DNA of 64,000 nt, taken from Alkaliflexus imshenetskii DSM 15055 (lineage in GTDB: Bacteria > Bacteroidota > Bacteroidia > Bacteroidales > Marinilabiliaceae). The notes under the pieces were generated by a model. It made no database searches and was not told the origin of the DNA. It saw nothing but the letters and a program-made list of their open reading frames with translations. Where the stretch lies: positions 2,118,820-2,182,819 of the forward strand of contig NZ_KI912105.1 of the NCBI RefSeq assembly GCF_000517065.1. Direction: 5' to 3'. The translations under genes and the position numbers were made by a program. Below are positions 39,149 through 48,974 of the stretch, one piece after another (position 1 is the first letter of the stretch; the number at the start of each line of letters is the position of its first letter).

Positions 39149-40141
39149 TTAATCCGAAATGCTAACCCAGCTCCCTATTTCTGCTGATTTCCGAATGGTA
39201 TCTATTACATTCATATTGCCTATGGCATCAGATAGTGGGTTTGGCATCTTTTCTCCATTTATCAAGGCCTTGGCAAAGGCATCAAACATCAATCCGTAGG
39301 CATCACTAACCGGAAAATTTACGTCGCGACTACCCTGACCGGTATTAACTGTGATAGTTGATGGCACATCCACATAACTATTAAAAGGGATATGGATTGT
39401 AATGCTGCCGGCAGTTCCTACTATATCAACCTTCTGAAAGGGCTCAGACATGGTAGAAACGTGAAAAGAGGCTCTCGCACTCCCAAAATCCAACAGCCCC
39501 GAAGTGTGCATGTCAGTTCCAAAATCGGGATGGGTTATGCTTTGAGCCAAAACGCGCAGAGGTTCCTTATCCAATAAAAACCGAGGAACAGAGATGGCGT
39601 AACATCCAATATCCATTAAAGCACCACCCCCAAAATCTTTATTGTTTCTGATGTTGGTTTCTGATGGGTTATTGTACGAGAAGGAGGTGTGAATGTATGA
39701 GATGTTTCCAATCTGGTTGGTTTTTATCAAGTTGCGCGTATGTTGCCACATTGGATGAAATTTGTACATAAAGGCCTCCATTACCGGGATACCAGTGATA
39801 TTTGACACATCGGCCATTTTTTTAGCTTCTGCCTCGTCCATGCCTAGTGGTTTTTCACAAAGTACTGGTTTGCCTTGTTCAAGCGCCTTAATAGTCCACT
39901 CGGCGTGAAGATGGTTTGGAAGTGGATTGTAAATTGCATCCACATCCGGATGTGAAATGAGATCCTCGTAGTTGTTGCAAACCAAAGGAATGTTAAAATC
40001 ATCAGCTACCGATTCAGCTTTTAATCTCTGACGCGATGCTATGGCGTATATGTGGCAGTTTGATGTTTTTTGCAGTGGTAGTGCAATGCGCTTTATAAAG
40101 TGATTTGAAACACCAAGCACACCAATCTTTAATTTTTTCAT
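39149..40141 (-). CDS. Gfo/Idh/MocA family oxidoreductase
   Basis: A 330-residue NAD(P)-dependent oxidoreductase. The N-terminal Rossmann domain starts LKIGVLGVSNHF; the nucleotide loop is less glycine-rich than usual. The family motif LCEKPLG with the catalytic Lys is intact, and the C-terminal domain has GGGALMDIGCYAISVPRF with the conserved Asp and Tyr. Substrates in this family are sugars, inositols and related polyols. It is a single gene, not clearly in an operon. Confidence 0.9.
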   Translation of the reverse strand: MKKLKIGVLGVSNHFIKRIALPLQKTSNCHIYAIASRQRLKAESVADDFNIPLVCNNYEDLISHPDVDAIYNPLPNHLHAEWTIKALEQGKPVLCEKPLGMDEAEAKKMADVSNITGIPVMEAFMYKFHPMWQHTRNLIKTNQIGNISYIHTSFSYNNPSETNIRNNKDFGGGALMDIGCYAISVPRFLLDKEPLRVLAQSITHPDFGTDMHTSGLLDFGSARASFHVSTMSEPFQKVDIVGTAGSITIHIPFNSYVDVPSTITVNTGQGSRDVNFPVSDAYGLMFDAFAKALINGEKMPNPLSDAIGNMNVIDTIRKSAEIGSWVSISD

Positions 40142-40333
40142 TGGTAATTGATTGTCATTTAGTTTATAAAGTTAAATAGCGCCTAATGTTGCTGTCCATC
40201 TCCGTAATCCAAAACCCATTGTGGTGTTATTTTTTTGCTTAAGAAACAGTGATAAGTTGACTTAAACAGCTTGTGTTTGGTGTGTCAAAAATCCCCAATT
40301 GTAGCGGACAAGCTTGTCTATTGTTTCCCCACA

Positions 40334-43057
40334 TCATTCAATTCTGTAATTATAGAGATAATTGAACTCTCCTCCGGTGATGAGATTGAATCTGTAGGCC
40401 GATGATTTAAGAAATCCAATGCTGAAACGGCTTATTCCTTTAAGCGGGAATCCTTTATACGTGGAGCCATCTCTGTTTATAAGGTGGATTTGTCCGCCTG
40501 TTTTTTCAACAACTCCAAACTTGATGTCGTTAGCCGAAAAGCGATATAAATCCACATGTGGATGTATTGGCTCATCAAAAATAACATTGAGAGTTTCTTT
40601 ACCGGCAGAATTATAAATAACCAGATTGTTACGTGTGATGTATAGATACTCCGGTGAAGTTGAAGCTGCAGGCAAAAGCGTAAACTGATGTTCTCCTGAG
40701 GTATCAATAATCTTTGTAAGCGAAGTGCTTCCTGAGGGCAGAGCAATTTTTGCCAACTCCCCATTTACCGTAGAAGTAACAAGTGCTGCCCTATCGCTGT
40801 TCTCTCCTTCAAGGAAAAAGGCCGAGAATTGGTTTCGTGTGAAAGGCACAGAGGGTACCACCCTGGTTTCCCCACGTCTGTCGAGTATGTAGTTTCTGAA
40901 TTGATCGCTGAATACAATATAGTCACGCCCCTGATTGTGAAAATACTGTACAGGTGTTGACACAACTCCTTCTGTCTGAGGTAACGACCAGCCCGGGTTT
41001 CGATTCCCTGTTTTATCGAACAGGTAAATGCGTTTATCGGCCAAGGCCAGAAATATTCGATAATCTTTGTTGTTTTCGTAATCGAATACGGCCAGTCCGT
41101 TTGTTGCTTTGGCAGGCAAAGTAAATGGATACCGCGCTACATGGTTGCCGTTTCGGTCAAGCAAATAGATGCGATCAGCTGTATTAAAAAGGTATTGCAA
41201 TTTGTTGTTTCTGTAATAGTCTATCTGAGATATTTCGCTTATGATTGGGCCGTCGAGCGGGCGCTTCCACAACACACGCCCCATATTGTTTATCAGATAT
41301 AGATTGTAGGATGCATCCTGCACAAGAATCTCTTTTTCTCCGGAAACGTGGTTGTCTACCAGAGCGGGTTTGCCAATGATGGCTGAGTCGAGCCTGCTCT
41401 GCCAAATCGTGCGTGGCTCTTTGTCTCTGTGTGGAGCGTGGTTGGCATGCAGTGTGGTGTATGTTAAATCACCTGCTGCCGACATCTGAATTCCAATACC
41501 ATAAAAATTGGCCAGTGCCTTATTCTGCTCATTGGTTGGATTAAAGTGCGTGCGATTCAGGTGTTTGTTGGATAAGTTAAATATAAAAGGAATCTCGGCG
41601 AAAAGGGAAAAGTTCTCCTGATAGGAAAAGTTTTCGGTGAAGGGGGCATAATATGGATGTGCCGAAAGTGTTTTATTCAGAATGTTGGCATACATGAAAC
41701 TACCGATAGCCTCCGCACTATTAGCAAACACAAGATAATTTCGATAAAAGGCAAAATAGCGTGCCGGAACTTCCGGGAAGAGAAAACCCCAGAACTGTTG
41801 CATCATCAATGGGTCTGGTGTTTCATAAACAGGAAACCGTGTTTGGTTATCCAGCTCTGTCCATCCGAATGGTTGCGTGCTTTTACCATTTTTTGTCATC
41901 ATTTCCTGTAAAGCCTGCAACGCAGCCGATTGTCCGGAAGTGAAAAAGACCAACAGTTTGTTGTTGTGAGGATTTCGGTTGTCAGGTTCTGTGTAAATTA
42001 ATGCACACTCTCTTTCGATGAAAGAGAAGAAGAGATCCGCAAACTCTGCATTGTGCTTTCTCTTAAATGCTGCTGATTGTTGCGTATAGGTTTCGTTTCG
42101 GTCACTTTTCGTTATTAAGCTCACAAGATTGTCCTTAAAACGCTCCTTTGTATGCAGTGAGTAACTCATCATAAACTTGGTGGATGCAGGCAACACTCCC
42201 GAAATCTCATTCTTCTGAGGTGAAATGCCATCAAACAGTTTGGTAAACAGGGAGTCTCCGGTGCCAAAAGTAAAGCCATTCAGATATATGCCGTCATTTC
42301 TGATGTCCAAATCAAGCTCAGTCCAATCCGACACCCGGTTTAGAAATGGTGCTGAAAACAAATCGGATGTGTACTCTTGTAGATGATTGAAATTGAGATA
42401 GACAGACGTAGTGTTGGAGGTGAATGACGTTTTATGGATTTTTTTAAAGGACGCATCATCCAGTAAAGAGATGTTTCTTTTTCTCTGTTTTACTGATGCA
42501 GACAACAACGATTCTGAATTTGAAATGGAGAGAATGCCTCGATATGCCAAAACGTAAACAGGTATCGGAATCAACTTACTATCTTTAATTAGGGTTATGG
42601 TTACCCCCTCTTTTTTTACTTGTTGCGATGATGTTGAAAAGGAGCTTATTAACCGGTTAATTTCATTGGCTTCTGCTCTGGTTTTTATTGCGCAGCTTAC
42701 AATCCAACTTTTATCATCTTCATCGGTATGGAGCGACAGTGTAAAAGGCCTTTTCTTAAGTTTGTTAATCGGATTGTTTTTTAAAACGAATGCAGAATCC
42801 AAAAACGCTGTAATTTTTCTGATGGTTCGGAAACTCTCGAAATGAATAAGATCGGCGGTGAAGGTTGTATTTGAGGAAAGTGACCCACTCAGTTTTTCAG
42901 GATTGTTTATTTGAAGTATGATGGCAGCGTTTACCGGAACAGCAGATACCGGGTCGTTCTCTTCAAATCGTTGCCCCTTACGAACATACAGGAAAGCTAT
43001 AACAATGATGATAACAAGCGATATGATACCAGCAATTGTCAAGTTTTTTCTGAGCAT
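40334..43057 (-). CDS. Large membrane-anchored protein with C-terminal beta-propeller
   Basis: A 907-residue protein of no known function. One membrane helix at about residues 7-26 anchors it, with the bulk outside the cytosol. Residues about 40-560 resemble the DUF3352-type region (PVNAAIILQINNPEKL near the start). The C-terminal third (about 575-907) has repeats such as NLYLINNMGRVLWKRPL, IYLLDRNGNHVARYP and IYLFDKTGNRNPGW, which form a PQQ/WD-like propeller. It is 36 bp downstream of porZ and co-directional with rdgB, so an envelope role connected with type IX secretion is possible. Confidence 0.65.
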   Translation of the reverse strand: MLRKNLTIAGIISLVIIIVIAFLYVRKGQRFEENDPVSAVPVNAAIILQINNPEKLSGSLSSNTTFTADLIHFESFRTIRKITAFLDSAFVLKNNPINKLKKRPFTLSLHTDEDDKSWIVSCAIKTRAEANEINRLISSFSTSSQQVKKEGVTITLIKDSKLIPIPVYVLAYRGILSISNSESLLSASVKQRKRNISLLDDASFKKIHKTSFTSNTTSVYLNFNHLQEYTSDLFSAPFLNRVSDWTELDLDIRNDGIYLNGFTFGTGDSLFTKLFDGISPQKNEISGVLPASTKFMMSYSLHTKERFKDNLVSLITKSDRNETYTQQSAAFKRKHNAEFADLFFSFIERECALIYTEPDNRNPHNNKLLVFFTSGQSAALQALQEMMTKNGKSTQPFGWTELDNQTRFPVYETPDPLMMQQFWGFLFPEVPARYFAFYRNYLVFANSAEAIGSFMYANILNKTLSAHPYYAPFTENFSYQENFSLFAEIPFIFNLSNKHLNRTHFNPTNEQNKALANFYGIGIQMSAAGDLTYTTLHANHAPHRDKEPRTIWQSRLDSAIIGKPALVDNHVSGEKEILVQDASYNLYLINNMGRVLWKRPLDGPIISEISQIDYYRNNKLQYLFNTADRIYLLDRNGNHVARYPFTLPAKATNGLAVFDYENNKDYRIFLALADKRIYLFDKTGNRNPGWSLPQTEGVVSTPVQYFHNQGRDYIVFSDQFRNYILDRRGETRVVPSVPFTRNQFSAFFLEGENSDRAALVTSTVNGELAKIALPSGSTSLTKIIDTSGEHQFTLLPAASTSPEYLYITRNNLVIYNSAGKETLNVIFDEPIHPHVDLYRFSANDIKFGVVEKTGGQIHLINRDGSTYKGFPLKGISRFSIGFLKSSAYRFNLITGGEFNYLYNYRIE

Positions 43058-43093
43058 ATTTAACCGGTTTAGATGAGTTTCAATTTTAGTCTC

Positions 43094-45505
43094 TTACCTT
43101 ATAATTGCTACCTTGGTTACAGCTGATTGACTACCGTCTTCACTGGCTACAAATATCAGGTAAACACCTGATTTAACAGAATCTCCCCAAAGATTTCTTC
43201 CATCCCAGAAGGCTTGTCCGCCCACCGATGAGGTTTCATATACCAGTTTCCCGGAAACATCGGTAATCTTAACATTGGTTTTAGCAACCAACCCGGTGAT
43301 GGTGATGTTTCCATTAAAGCCCGGTCTGACAGGGTTTGGATAAACGTACATGTCCGAATAGCTATTACTTCCTCGCGTGGCAGTTCCCTTGAAAGAGATA
43401 AGGCCATTATTGGTTGCAATATAAACCTCTCCAGACCTTTCGTCGATGGTAATTGCGGATATATAGTCTGATGGCAAAGGACTGTTTGAGGTGTTGAATG
43501 CATGTATCTCCTTTGTTCCATCGGCAGAAACCAGAAAAAGTCCATTCCCCTGTGTGCCTAGCCATTTACGATTGGCCGGGTCGATGGCTATTGCACTGAC
43601 TATTTCGTTTCCTAAAAGAAAATCCGCATAAATTGAACCATCTCTGCGAGGTACTTTAATTCTGGAAAATACAGGCTTTTCACGTGTAAAAATTGTTTGT
43701 GGCTGATACTGAACAACAATGCCACGGTCTGTTCCCATCCAGATGTGTCCATTCTGGTCTTCAGCCATTGAGTAGATGTTGTTTGTTATCTCACTTCCTT
43801 CCTCATCCCAAAGCAGTAATTGTCCTTTGTTTCTATTATCCTGATCTAATGAAGGAGGAATGGCTCCACGATAGCGATCGTCACTTTGGTCTTTTGGTGT
43901 GTTGTTAACATTCCACACAAATAATCCCTTAGCTCCTTTGGAAACAGTTAATCCTTCGCGAAAGATAGATAACCAGATATCTCCATTTGATGTAATCAAT
44001 AAGGGTGCTAAGCCTTGTGTAAGTGCCGGAATATAGTAACTATATCGAATCCAGAGGTTTTCGTCAGGATAAAAAGCTACAATGGCATTGTTTACAGATG
44101 AGTTTGTAGCCCACAACACATTGTTTCTATCAAAAGCAGTAGCAGCTACTCTCACAAATCTTCTATTGTCGCCCGTGGCACTTTGCAAGCCGTTTGGAGG
44201 GATAAAATAGTTGTTGGTAACTTTCAAGTCTCCTTCCTGAGCAGTCACTTCAAAAATACCGCTGCCCCAAGAGTTGATGAAGACATTGTCCTGGTTTTTT
44301 GGGTTTTCGGTGATGCTCATTAAATCAACAGCTCCGGCAAATAGTGCTGTATTTTGTCGTGTGAAATATTTCCATCCAGTTGGAGTAAGGACTGACACTG
44401 ATGCCGTAGTGTTGGTGTTATTCCATGTTGTGCTTGTGCCTCCTGGAACAGTCCACAATTTATCGCCAATGAATCTGGCCTGAAACACATAATTATTGAG
44501 TGGCCCTGCTGGTAAATATTGACTATAAATGCCTGTTGGTTCCAGATTGAGCAGACCTAGGTTGAAATCAGCAATCCAGAGTTGATTGTTACTACTGATA
44601 TGTGCATCCCTAAAAGATGGGGTAAATGCTTGTCCGTTTATGGTTGGGCTTTCGATGGTTTGCGTTAACTGAAAATTGTTGTTGTAAACTCTAATGGCAT
44701 TACTGCTTATGGAAACAATGCGATCACTGTAGGTTCTGAGCTTAATAAAAGTAGATACATTTGCTATGTTTGTTGTGGCGTCATTTCTCAGAAACATTAA
44801 GGTACAGGTTTCACGAATAGATCCTCTCGACACTACAAATCCATTTCCGAAAGAGCTTATAGAGTTATATGATAAATTATCGGGTGAATACAGACTCCAG
44901 GCATCGTAAATTTGTATGTTTGGAGCGTCTAGTCGTGCTCGTAATACTCCTTTTTCAGTTGCAGCATACAAATAGTCAGCATCACTGGTAATTTGAAAAA
45001 TCTTCAGGTCAGAAGCGTTTTCTCCGATGAAATAAGTCGATTCAAACTCAAACTTTTTTAAATCGACAACCAGAATGGCAAAATCGGTAGCGCAATAAGC
45101 TTTATCACCAATGGTGTGAATGTGGTTAATGCGTTTGCTGCCATCCATCTGCCTAATTTTCAGGTCGTTGATGTTCGTTGTAGTGCCATTTTGAAGCACA
45201 TCAATGTTCCCGTTTGTGTATCCAATTATTATAGATTGCCTGGAAGGCACATGGTTTACAGTGGAGATGCCATAGTCTGAAAGCCCATTTATTCGGGTAA
45301 GTGTACTTAAGGAATAGTCCGATTTTTCGAGTATTATCAATCCCATGCTGGTAGCGCCAATTACCTGCGTTGGTGTTTCAATGATTTCAAAGCAATTGTT
45401 ATATGCAAAGTGTGATCGCCATTCTCCGGTTCGCAACACTTCTTCCCCATTTACAAAAAGAAAGGAGGATAACAACAAAATGAAACTCAAAATGTGCTTG
45501 ATCAT
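43094..45505 (-). CDS. porZ: PorZ-like type IX secretion system protein
   Basis: An 803-residue secreted protein. It has a signal peptide (about 1-20), two long propeller regions with repeats such as IWMGTDRGIVVQY, WLGTQGNGLFLVS and VYIATNNGLISF, and a C-terminal type A sorting domain (YVYPNPVRPGFNGNITITG, ending VTKVAIIR). This is the layout of PorZ, a surface component of the type IX secretion attachment complex that delivers anionic LPS for linking to cargo. The early GEWRSHFAYNN segment fits the family. It overlaps rdgB by four bases and precedes the propeller protein. Confidence 0.78.
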   Translation of the reverse strand: MIKHILSFILLLSSFLFVNGEEVLRTGEWRSHFAYNNCFEIIETPTQVIGATSMGLIILEKSDYSLSTLTRINGLSDYGISTVNHVPSRQSIIIGYTNGNIDVLQNGTTTNINDLKIRQMDGSKRINHIHTIGDKAYCATDFAILVVDLKKFEFESTYFIGENASDLKIFQITSDADYLYAATEKGVLRARLDAPNIQIYDAWSLYSPDNLSYNSISSFGNGFVVSRGSIRETCTLMFLRNDATTNIANVSTFIKLRTYSDRIVSISSNAIRVYNNNFQLTQTIESPTINGQAFTPSFRDAHISSNNQLWIADFNLGLLNLEPTGIYSQYLPAGPLNNYVFQARFIGDKLWTVPGGTSTTWNNTNTTASVSVLTPTGWKYFTRQNTALFAGAVDLMSITENPKNQDNVFINSWGSGIFEVTAQEGDLKVTNNYFIPPNGLQSATGDNRRFVRVAATAFDRNNVLWATNSSVNNAIVAFYPDENLWIRYSYYIPALTQGLAPLLITSNGDIWLSIFREGLTVSKGAKGLFVWNVNNTPKDQSDDRYRGAIPPSLDQDNRNKGQLLLWDEEGSEITNNIYSMAEDQNGHIWMGTDRGIVVQYQPQTIFTREKPVFSRIKVPRRDGSIYADFLLGNEIVSAIAIDPANRKWLGTQGNGLFLVSADGTKEIHAFNTSNSPLPSDYISAITIDERSGEVYIATNNGLISFKGTATRGSNSYSDMYVYPNPVRPGFNGNITITGLVAKTNVKITDVSGKLVYETSSVGGQAFWDGRNLWGDSVKSGVYLIFVASEDGSQSAVTKVAIIR

Positions 45506-46080
45506 TGAATCGATATTAAGTGTGCAATTAATTTTTCTACTGCTCGTCCGCGGTGGCTTATTTTGTTCTTTTGTGCAGCATCCATCTCGGCAAAGGAGCA
45601 GCTGAAGCCTTCCGGCTTAAATATGGGGTCATATCCAAAGCCCATATTTCCTGATGGCGTATGCAGAATTTGTCCTTCTACAACTCCCTCAAAAAGATAC
45701 TCTTCGCCTTCTATAATGAGTGCTATTACAGTTTTAAACCGGGCTGATCTGTTTGGTTGGTCTTTCATTAACATCAGAACCTTGGCCATGTTTTTTTGTG
45801 CATCTTTCTCTTCGCCTGCAAACCTGGCAGATAAAACACCAGGATCACCTCCCAGGGCATCAATTTCAAGTCCGGTATCATCTGCAAAAACATTGTAATT
45901 GAAATGGTTGTAGATGGTGCGAGCTTTTATGAGGGCGTTTTCAGTAAGATTGCTTCCTGTTTCTTCAATGTCGTGATGGTATCCAATGTCGTTAAGGCTC
46001 AACAATTCTGTGGAGCTGTTAAGAAGCTCTAAAATCTCCTGAAGTTTGTGATTGTTATGTGTGGCAAAAACCAGTTTCAT
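45502..46080 (-). CDS. rdgB: Non-canonical purine NTP pyrophosphatase (RdgB/HAM1)
   Basis: A 192-residue enzyme that hydrolyses dITP, ITP and XTP to the monophosphates and so keeps deaminated purines out of DNA and RNA. It begins KLVFATHNNHKLQEI and has FADDTGLEIDALGGDPGVLSAR (cited in part), GFGYDPIF and ISHRGRAVEKL, all family signatures. It opens the rdgB-porZ-propeller transcription unit; its stop overlaps the porZ start in an ATGA. Confidence 0.96.
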   Translation of the reverse strand: MKLVFATHNNHKLQEILELLNSSTELLSLNDIGYHHDIEETGSNLTENALIKARTIYNHFNYNVFADDTGLEIDALGGDPGVLSARFAGEEKDAQKNMAKVLMLMKDQPNRSARFKTVIALIIEGEEYLFEGVVEGQILHTPSGNMGFGYDPIFKPEGFSCSFAEMDAAQKNKISHRGRAVEKLIAHLISIQ

Positions 46081-46221
46081 TCTTAGCCGGTGTTTGTTTA
46101 ATGGTAGAACTAAAATTTAGGAAGTTTGTTGTGTTTTTTCTTTAACATATCTGTTTCACACAATTATATCCCTAAACTACTTGATGCGAAAATATAAAAA
46201 TAATCTGAGATATATTATAAA

Positions 46222-46255
46222 AAACCCTCCGTTCAGCCAGTGGCCGGGAGGGTTT
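46222..46255 (-). terminator. Intrinsic terminator after the universal stress protein gene
   Basis: Arms AAACCCTCC (46222-46230) and GGAGGGTTT (46247-46255) form a 9-bp stem. On the minus strand the hairpin is followed by a run of T residues (A-run at 46219-46224 on the plus strand). It lies 26 bp past the stop of the stress protein gene. Confidence 0.85.
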
Positions 46256-46280
46256 GATTTATATAAATTGGCAATTGGGT

Positions 46281-47117
46281 TTACCCAAAGTTGCCATAAC
46301 CATATTTCATGAGATCGGTGCGCGGGTTAATCACCATAACCGGTATTTTGGCTGAGTTGGCTATCATATATTGTTCTTGAGCACCAAGCACATAATCGTG
46401 AAATGCTATGTCACGGGTGGTCATAATGATGATGAGGTCAGCATCCCGGCTCTGCGCAAAATCGAGTGTTTCCTGACTAAACGACGCATCATTTTTTGAG
46501 AGCACCAATTCATAGTTAATATTCCGCTCTTCCAGAAAGGCTTTACAAAACACCAAATTGGCCTTTGTGCGCGGATCAACCACGCCCTCTTTGGATGTTG
46601 CCGAAAAGAGATAGATTTTTGACGGAAAATATTTGGCCATAAATTGTGCCCACTTGAGTTTTTCCTTGTTTTCCGATTTAAAGTCAACCGGAAAAACCAG
46701 CTTTATCTCTTCTTCCGCTGACTTTGGCGGCTCTTGCACAACCAGAAAAGGGATTTTTGAACCTACAATTACTTTTAAAGCCCAACTGCCGGTCAGTTTC
46801 TGAAGCCCTTTCATTCCATGGGTTCCCATCACAATCAGAGTAGCTTCCACTTCATGAGCCACCTGGTTAATGGTTTTAAAAATCGAACCCTCCTTGACCA
46901 AACAAGCTGGTTTGACGTTGTAAGTCTCGTTAATTTTTTGAGCCTCGGCAGTTAACTGTTGCTCAAGCTCGTTGATTTCAGTATCTTTTTTAGCGATATG
47001 CAAGAGTGTAATTCCCGTATCTAATCTTTTAGAAAGGTTCACTGCATGGGCTACAGCATTCATGGCCACTTCCGTGAAGTCGTAAGGCACAATTATGCTA
47101 TGATTCAGGGCTTCCAT
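46281..47117 (-). CDS. Tandem-domain universal stress protein
   Basis: A 278-residue protein with two UspA folds. The first (about 1-145) starts SIIVPYDFTEVAMNAVAHAV and has the ATP-type loop VMGTHGMKGLQKLTGSWA. The second (about 150-275) is more divergent, with LIIIMTTRDIAFHDYVLG in place of the glycine loop, suggesting only the first half binds nucleotide. Such proteins act in general stress survival in the cytosol. It is a single-gene unit with its own terminator. Confidence 0.9.
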   Translation of the reverse strand: MEALNHSIIVPYDFTEVAMNAVAHAVNLSKRLDTGITLLHIAKKDTEINELEQQLTAEAQKINETYNVKPACLVKEGSIFKTINQVAHEVEATLIVMGTHGMKGLQKLTGSWALKVIVGSKIPFLVVQEPPKSAEEEIKLVFPVDFKSENKEKLKWAQFMAKYFPSKIYLFSATSKEGVVDPRTKANLVFCKAFLEERNINYELVLSKNDASFSQETLDFAQSRDADLIIIMTTRDIAFHDYVLGAQEQYMIANSAKIPVMVINPRTDLMKYGYGNFG

Positions 47118-47495
47118 ATTGTAATCTGTTCAGAGTTAAATTTTGCGAATTAAATATAGTACATTTGGTAAAACAAACACACTTTTGAATAATTAATTTT
47201 ATAAAGCATCGATTTTATAGGGTGAATTTTCATAGGCATCTACGAGAGAAGCGACAGAATGTTTACAGAATCGCGCTTTTTTTCACTATATAGAATGAGT
47301 GTTGATAATATTTCATGACACTTTCAATTATTTGGTATATGGATACACTGTTTGGAGGAAGTTTTTCTTAAATTACACCTATATATTATTAGGTTCATCT
47401 CCTTGTAAGTTCAAGTTGTGGGTTTATTGTTTTATCCAATTGCAGGATAGAATATTGCAGCGTACCTATTCAATTGATTTTCGATTGTAATAAGG
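47118..47495. other. Divergent intergenic region before the cyclase gene
   Basis: A 378-bp AT-rich region. A plus-strand TACATTTG at 47160-47167 fits the -7 consensus, with a TTTG at 47142-47145 that is only 14 bp upstream, short of the usual spacing. A 63-codon open frame at 47299-47490 looks non-coding. Confidence 0.35.
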
Positions 47496-48974
47496 ATGTT
47501 CATTGGTTTTTATTGTATTAGCTCGTTCATTGTTGTTAAACTATTGGTGGGGATTATGGTGTTGATAGTATTATTCTCGGTAATTGCATTGTTGGTGATT
47601 CTTTATTATTTACGGCAATATTTTTTCCGTAAAGTAGAGGAGTTGGCAGCGGAGCGGGTCAGTCAGGCATTGCAGGTAAAAGAAAAAGCCATGCGCATCC
47701 GAAGTGGGTATGATCAGGAGGGTATGAACGTTTCTGAAGGCGCAAAAATTAAGCCGGTAAAGTATAATAGCGTTACTGTCTTGTTTGCCGATATACAAGG
47801 TTTTACAAAAATTGTAGAACACCTGAACCCCGAAGTACTTATTGATGAACTTGATCATTTCTTTTTCAAGTTCGATTCTGTTGTAGAGAAGCATGGCATC
47901 GAAAAGATTAAAACCATTGGAGATGCCTATATGGCTGCAGGCGGAATTCCGGGGAAAAGTAGCACACACCCCGTAGAGATGGTTTTGGTTGCACTCGAAA
48001 TACAGAATTATATGCAGCAGCTGCGAGCAAGAAAAATACGTGAGCATCAAGACTTCTGGGAGCTGAGAATTGGAATTCATACCGGACCGGTTATTTCCGG
48101 GAAAGTGGGACGAAACAAGGCCAGTAACGACATCTGGGGTGACACAGTAAACATTGCAAGCAGGATGGAGTCTTCCGGTGTGGCCGGAGAAATCAATATT
48201 ACCGGTACAACCTATCAATTGGTAAGGGACTTTTTTATTTGCGAGTATCGCGGTAAGATGCCGGTTAAATATAAGGGAGAGATAGATATGTATTTCATCA
48301 AAGGCATAAACCCGGAACTTTGTGAAGAGGGGACAAAGGATGTTCCAAATGAATTGTTCAACATCAGGTTGCAACACATCCGGTTTATCGATTTGGAGAT
48401 GGCTGTGCTTGAACGATTGGAGAAGGAACTCCCCCAAAATGTTTCCTATCACAACGTAAAGCATACTATTGATGTCGTAACACAAGTGGAAATCATAGGT
48501 CGTGGTGAAGGTGTGAGTGAAGAGGAGTTGTTGCTTCTTAAAACTGCTGCACTGATGCACGACACAGGTTTTCTTATAACCTACAACGACCATGAAACCA
48601 ATAGTATAGAGCTTTCGGCTGATGTTCTGAAACGGTTTAAATATACCCCTTCGCAAATTGATCAGATTGCGCGGTTGATAGAAGTTACGAGACCCAAAGC
48701 CCGCCCTGTTAATAAGCTTCAGGCCATTTTAAAAGATGCTGATCTGGACTATCTCGGACGCAGCGATTTCCTTATTCTGTCTGACAATCTTTATAAAGAA
48801 CTTACCGAGTATAATGGAAAAATGAGTTCTCCTGAATGGAATCAAAAACAGCTCGATTTTCTTTCCCGTCACCGTTACTATACCGAAACGGCGAGAAAAA
48901 TGAGGCAAGTTAACAAAGATAAACAGGTTGAAATGCTTAAAGAACTGATTCCTGTAAAAGACCAGAGAAGTTAA
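47496..48974 (+). CDS. Class III adenylate cyclase fused to a PDE-like HD domain
   Basis: A 492-residue protein: a membrane helix (about 14-38), a coiled coil, a class III cyclase domain (about 90-270) and an HD domain (about 300-480). Metal ligands are Asp99 in LFADIQGF and Asp143 in TIGDAYMA. The purine-selecting residues Lys139 and Asp212 (NDIWGD) point to ATP, and Asn219 and Arg223 of the transition-state pair are present. The HD part has YHNVKHTIDVVTQ and ALMHDTG, close to the signature of animal-type cyclic nucleotide phosphodiesterases. One chain may both make and break cAMP. A later Met at residue 21 is an alternative start. Confidence 0.85.
   Translation: MFIGFYCISSFIVVKLLVGIMVLIVLFSVIALLVILYYLRQYFFRKVEELAAERVSQALQVKEKAMRIRSGYDQEGMNVSEGAKIKPVKYNSVTVLFADIQGFTKIVEHLNPEVLIDELDHFFFKFDSVVEKHGIEKIKTIGDAYMAAGGIPGKSSTHPVEMVLVALEIQNYMQQLRARKIREHQDFWELRIGIHTGPVISGKVGRNKASNDIWGDTVNIASRMESSGVAGEINITGTTYQLVRDFFICEYRGKMPVKYKGEIDMYFIKGINPELCEEGTKDVPNELFNIRLQHIRFIDLEMAVLERLEKELPQNVSYHNVKHTIDVVTQVEIIGRGEGVSEEELLLLKTAALMHDTGFLITYNDHETNSIELSADVLKRFKYTPSQIDQIARLIEVTRPKARPVNKLQAILKDADLDYLGRSDFLILSDNLYKELTEYNGKMSSPEWNQKQLDFLSRHRYYTETARKMRQVNKDKQVEMLKELIPVKDQRS

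Noticed and set aside
47299-47490. Plus-strand frame of 63 codons before the cyclase
   Set aside because: Aromatic-rich, random-looking product just upstream of the cyclase start; more likely part of the 5' region.
47610-48656. Long minus-strand frame of 348 codons
   Set aside because: It lies entirely within the cyclase-HD gene, whose product has clear catalytic motifs; the antisense product has a Cys/His/Tyr-rich composition typical of shadows.
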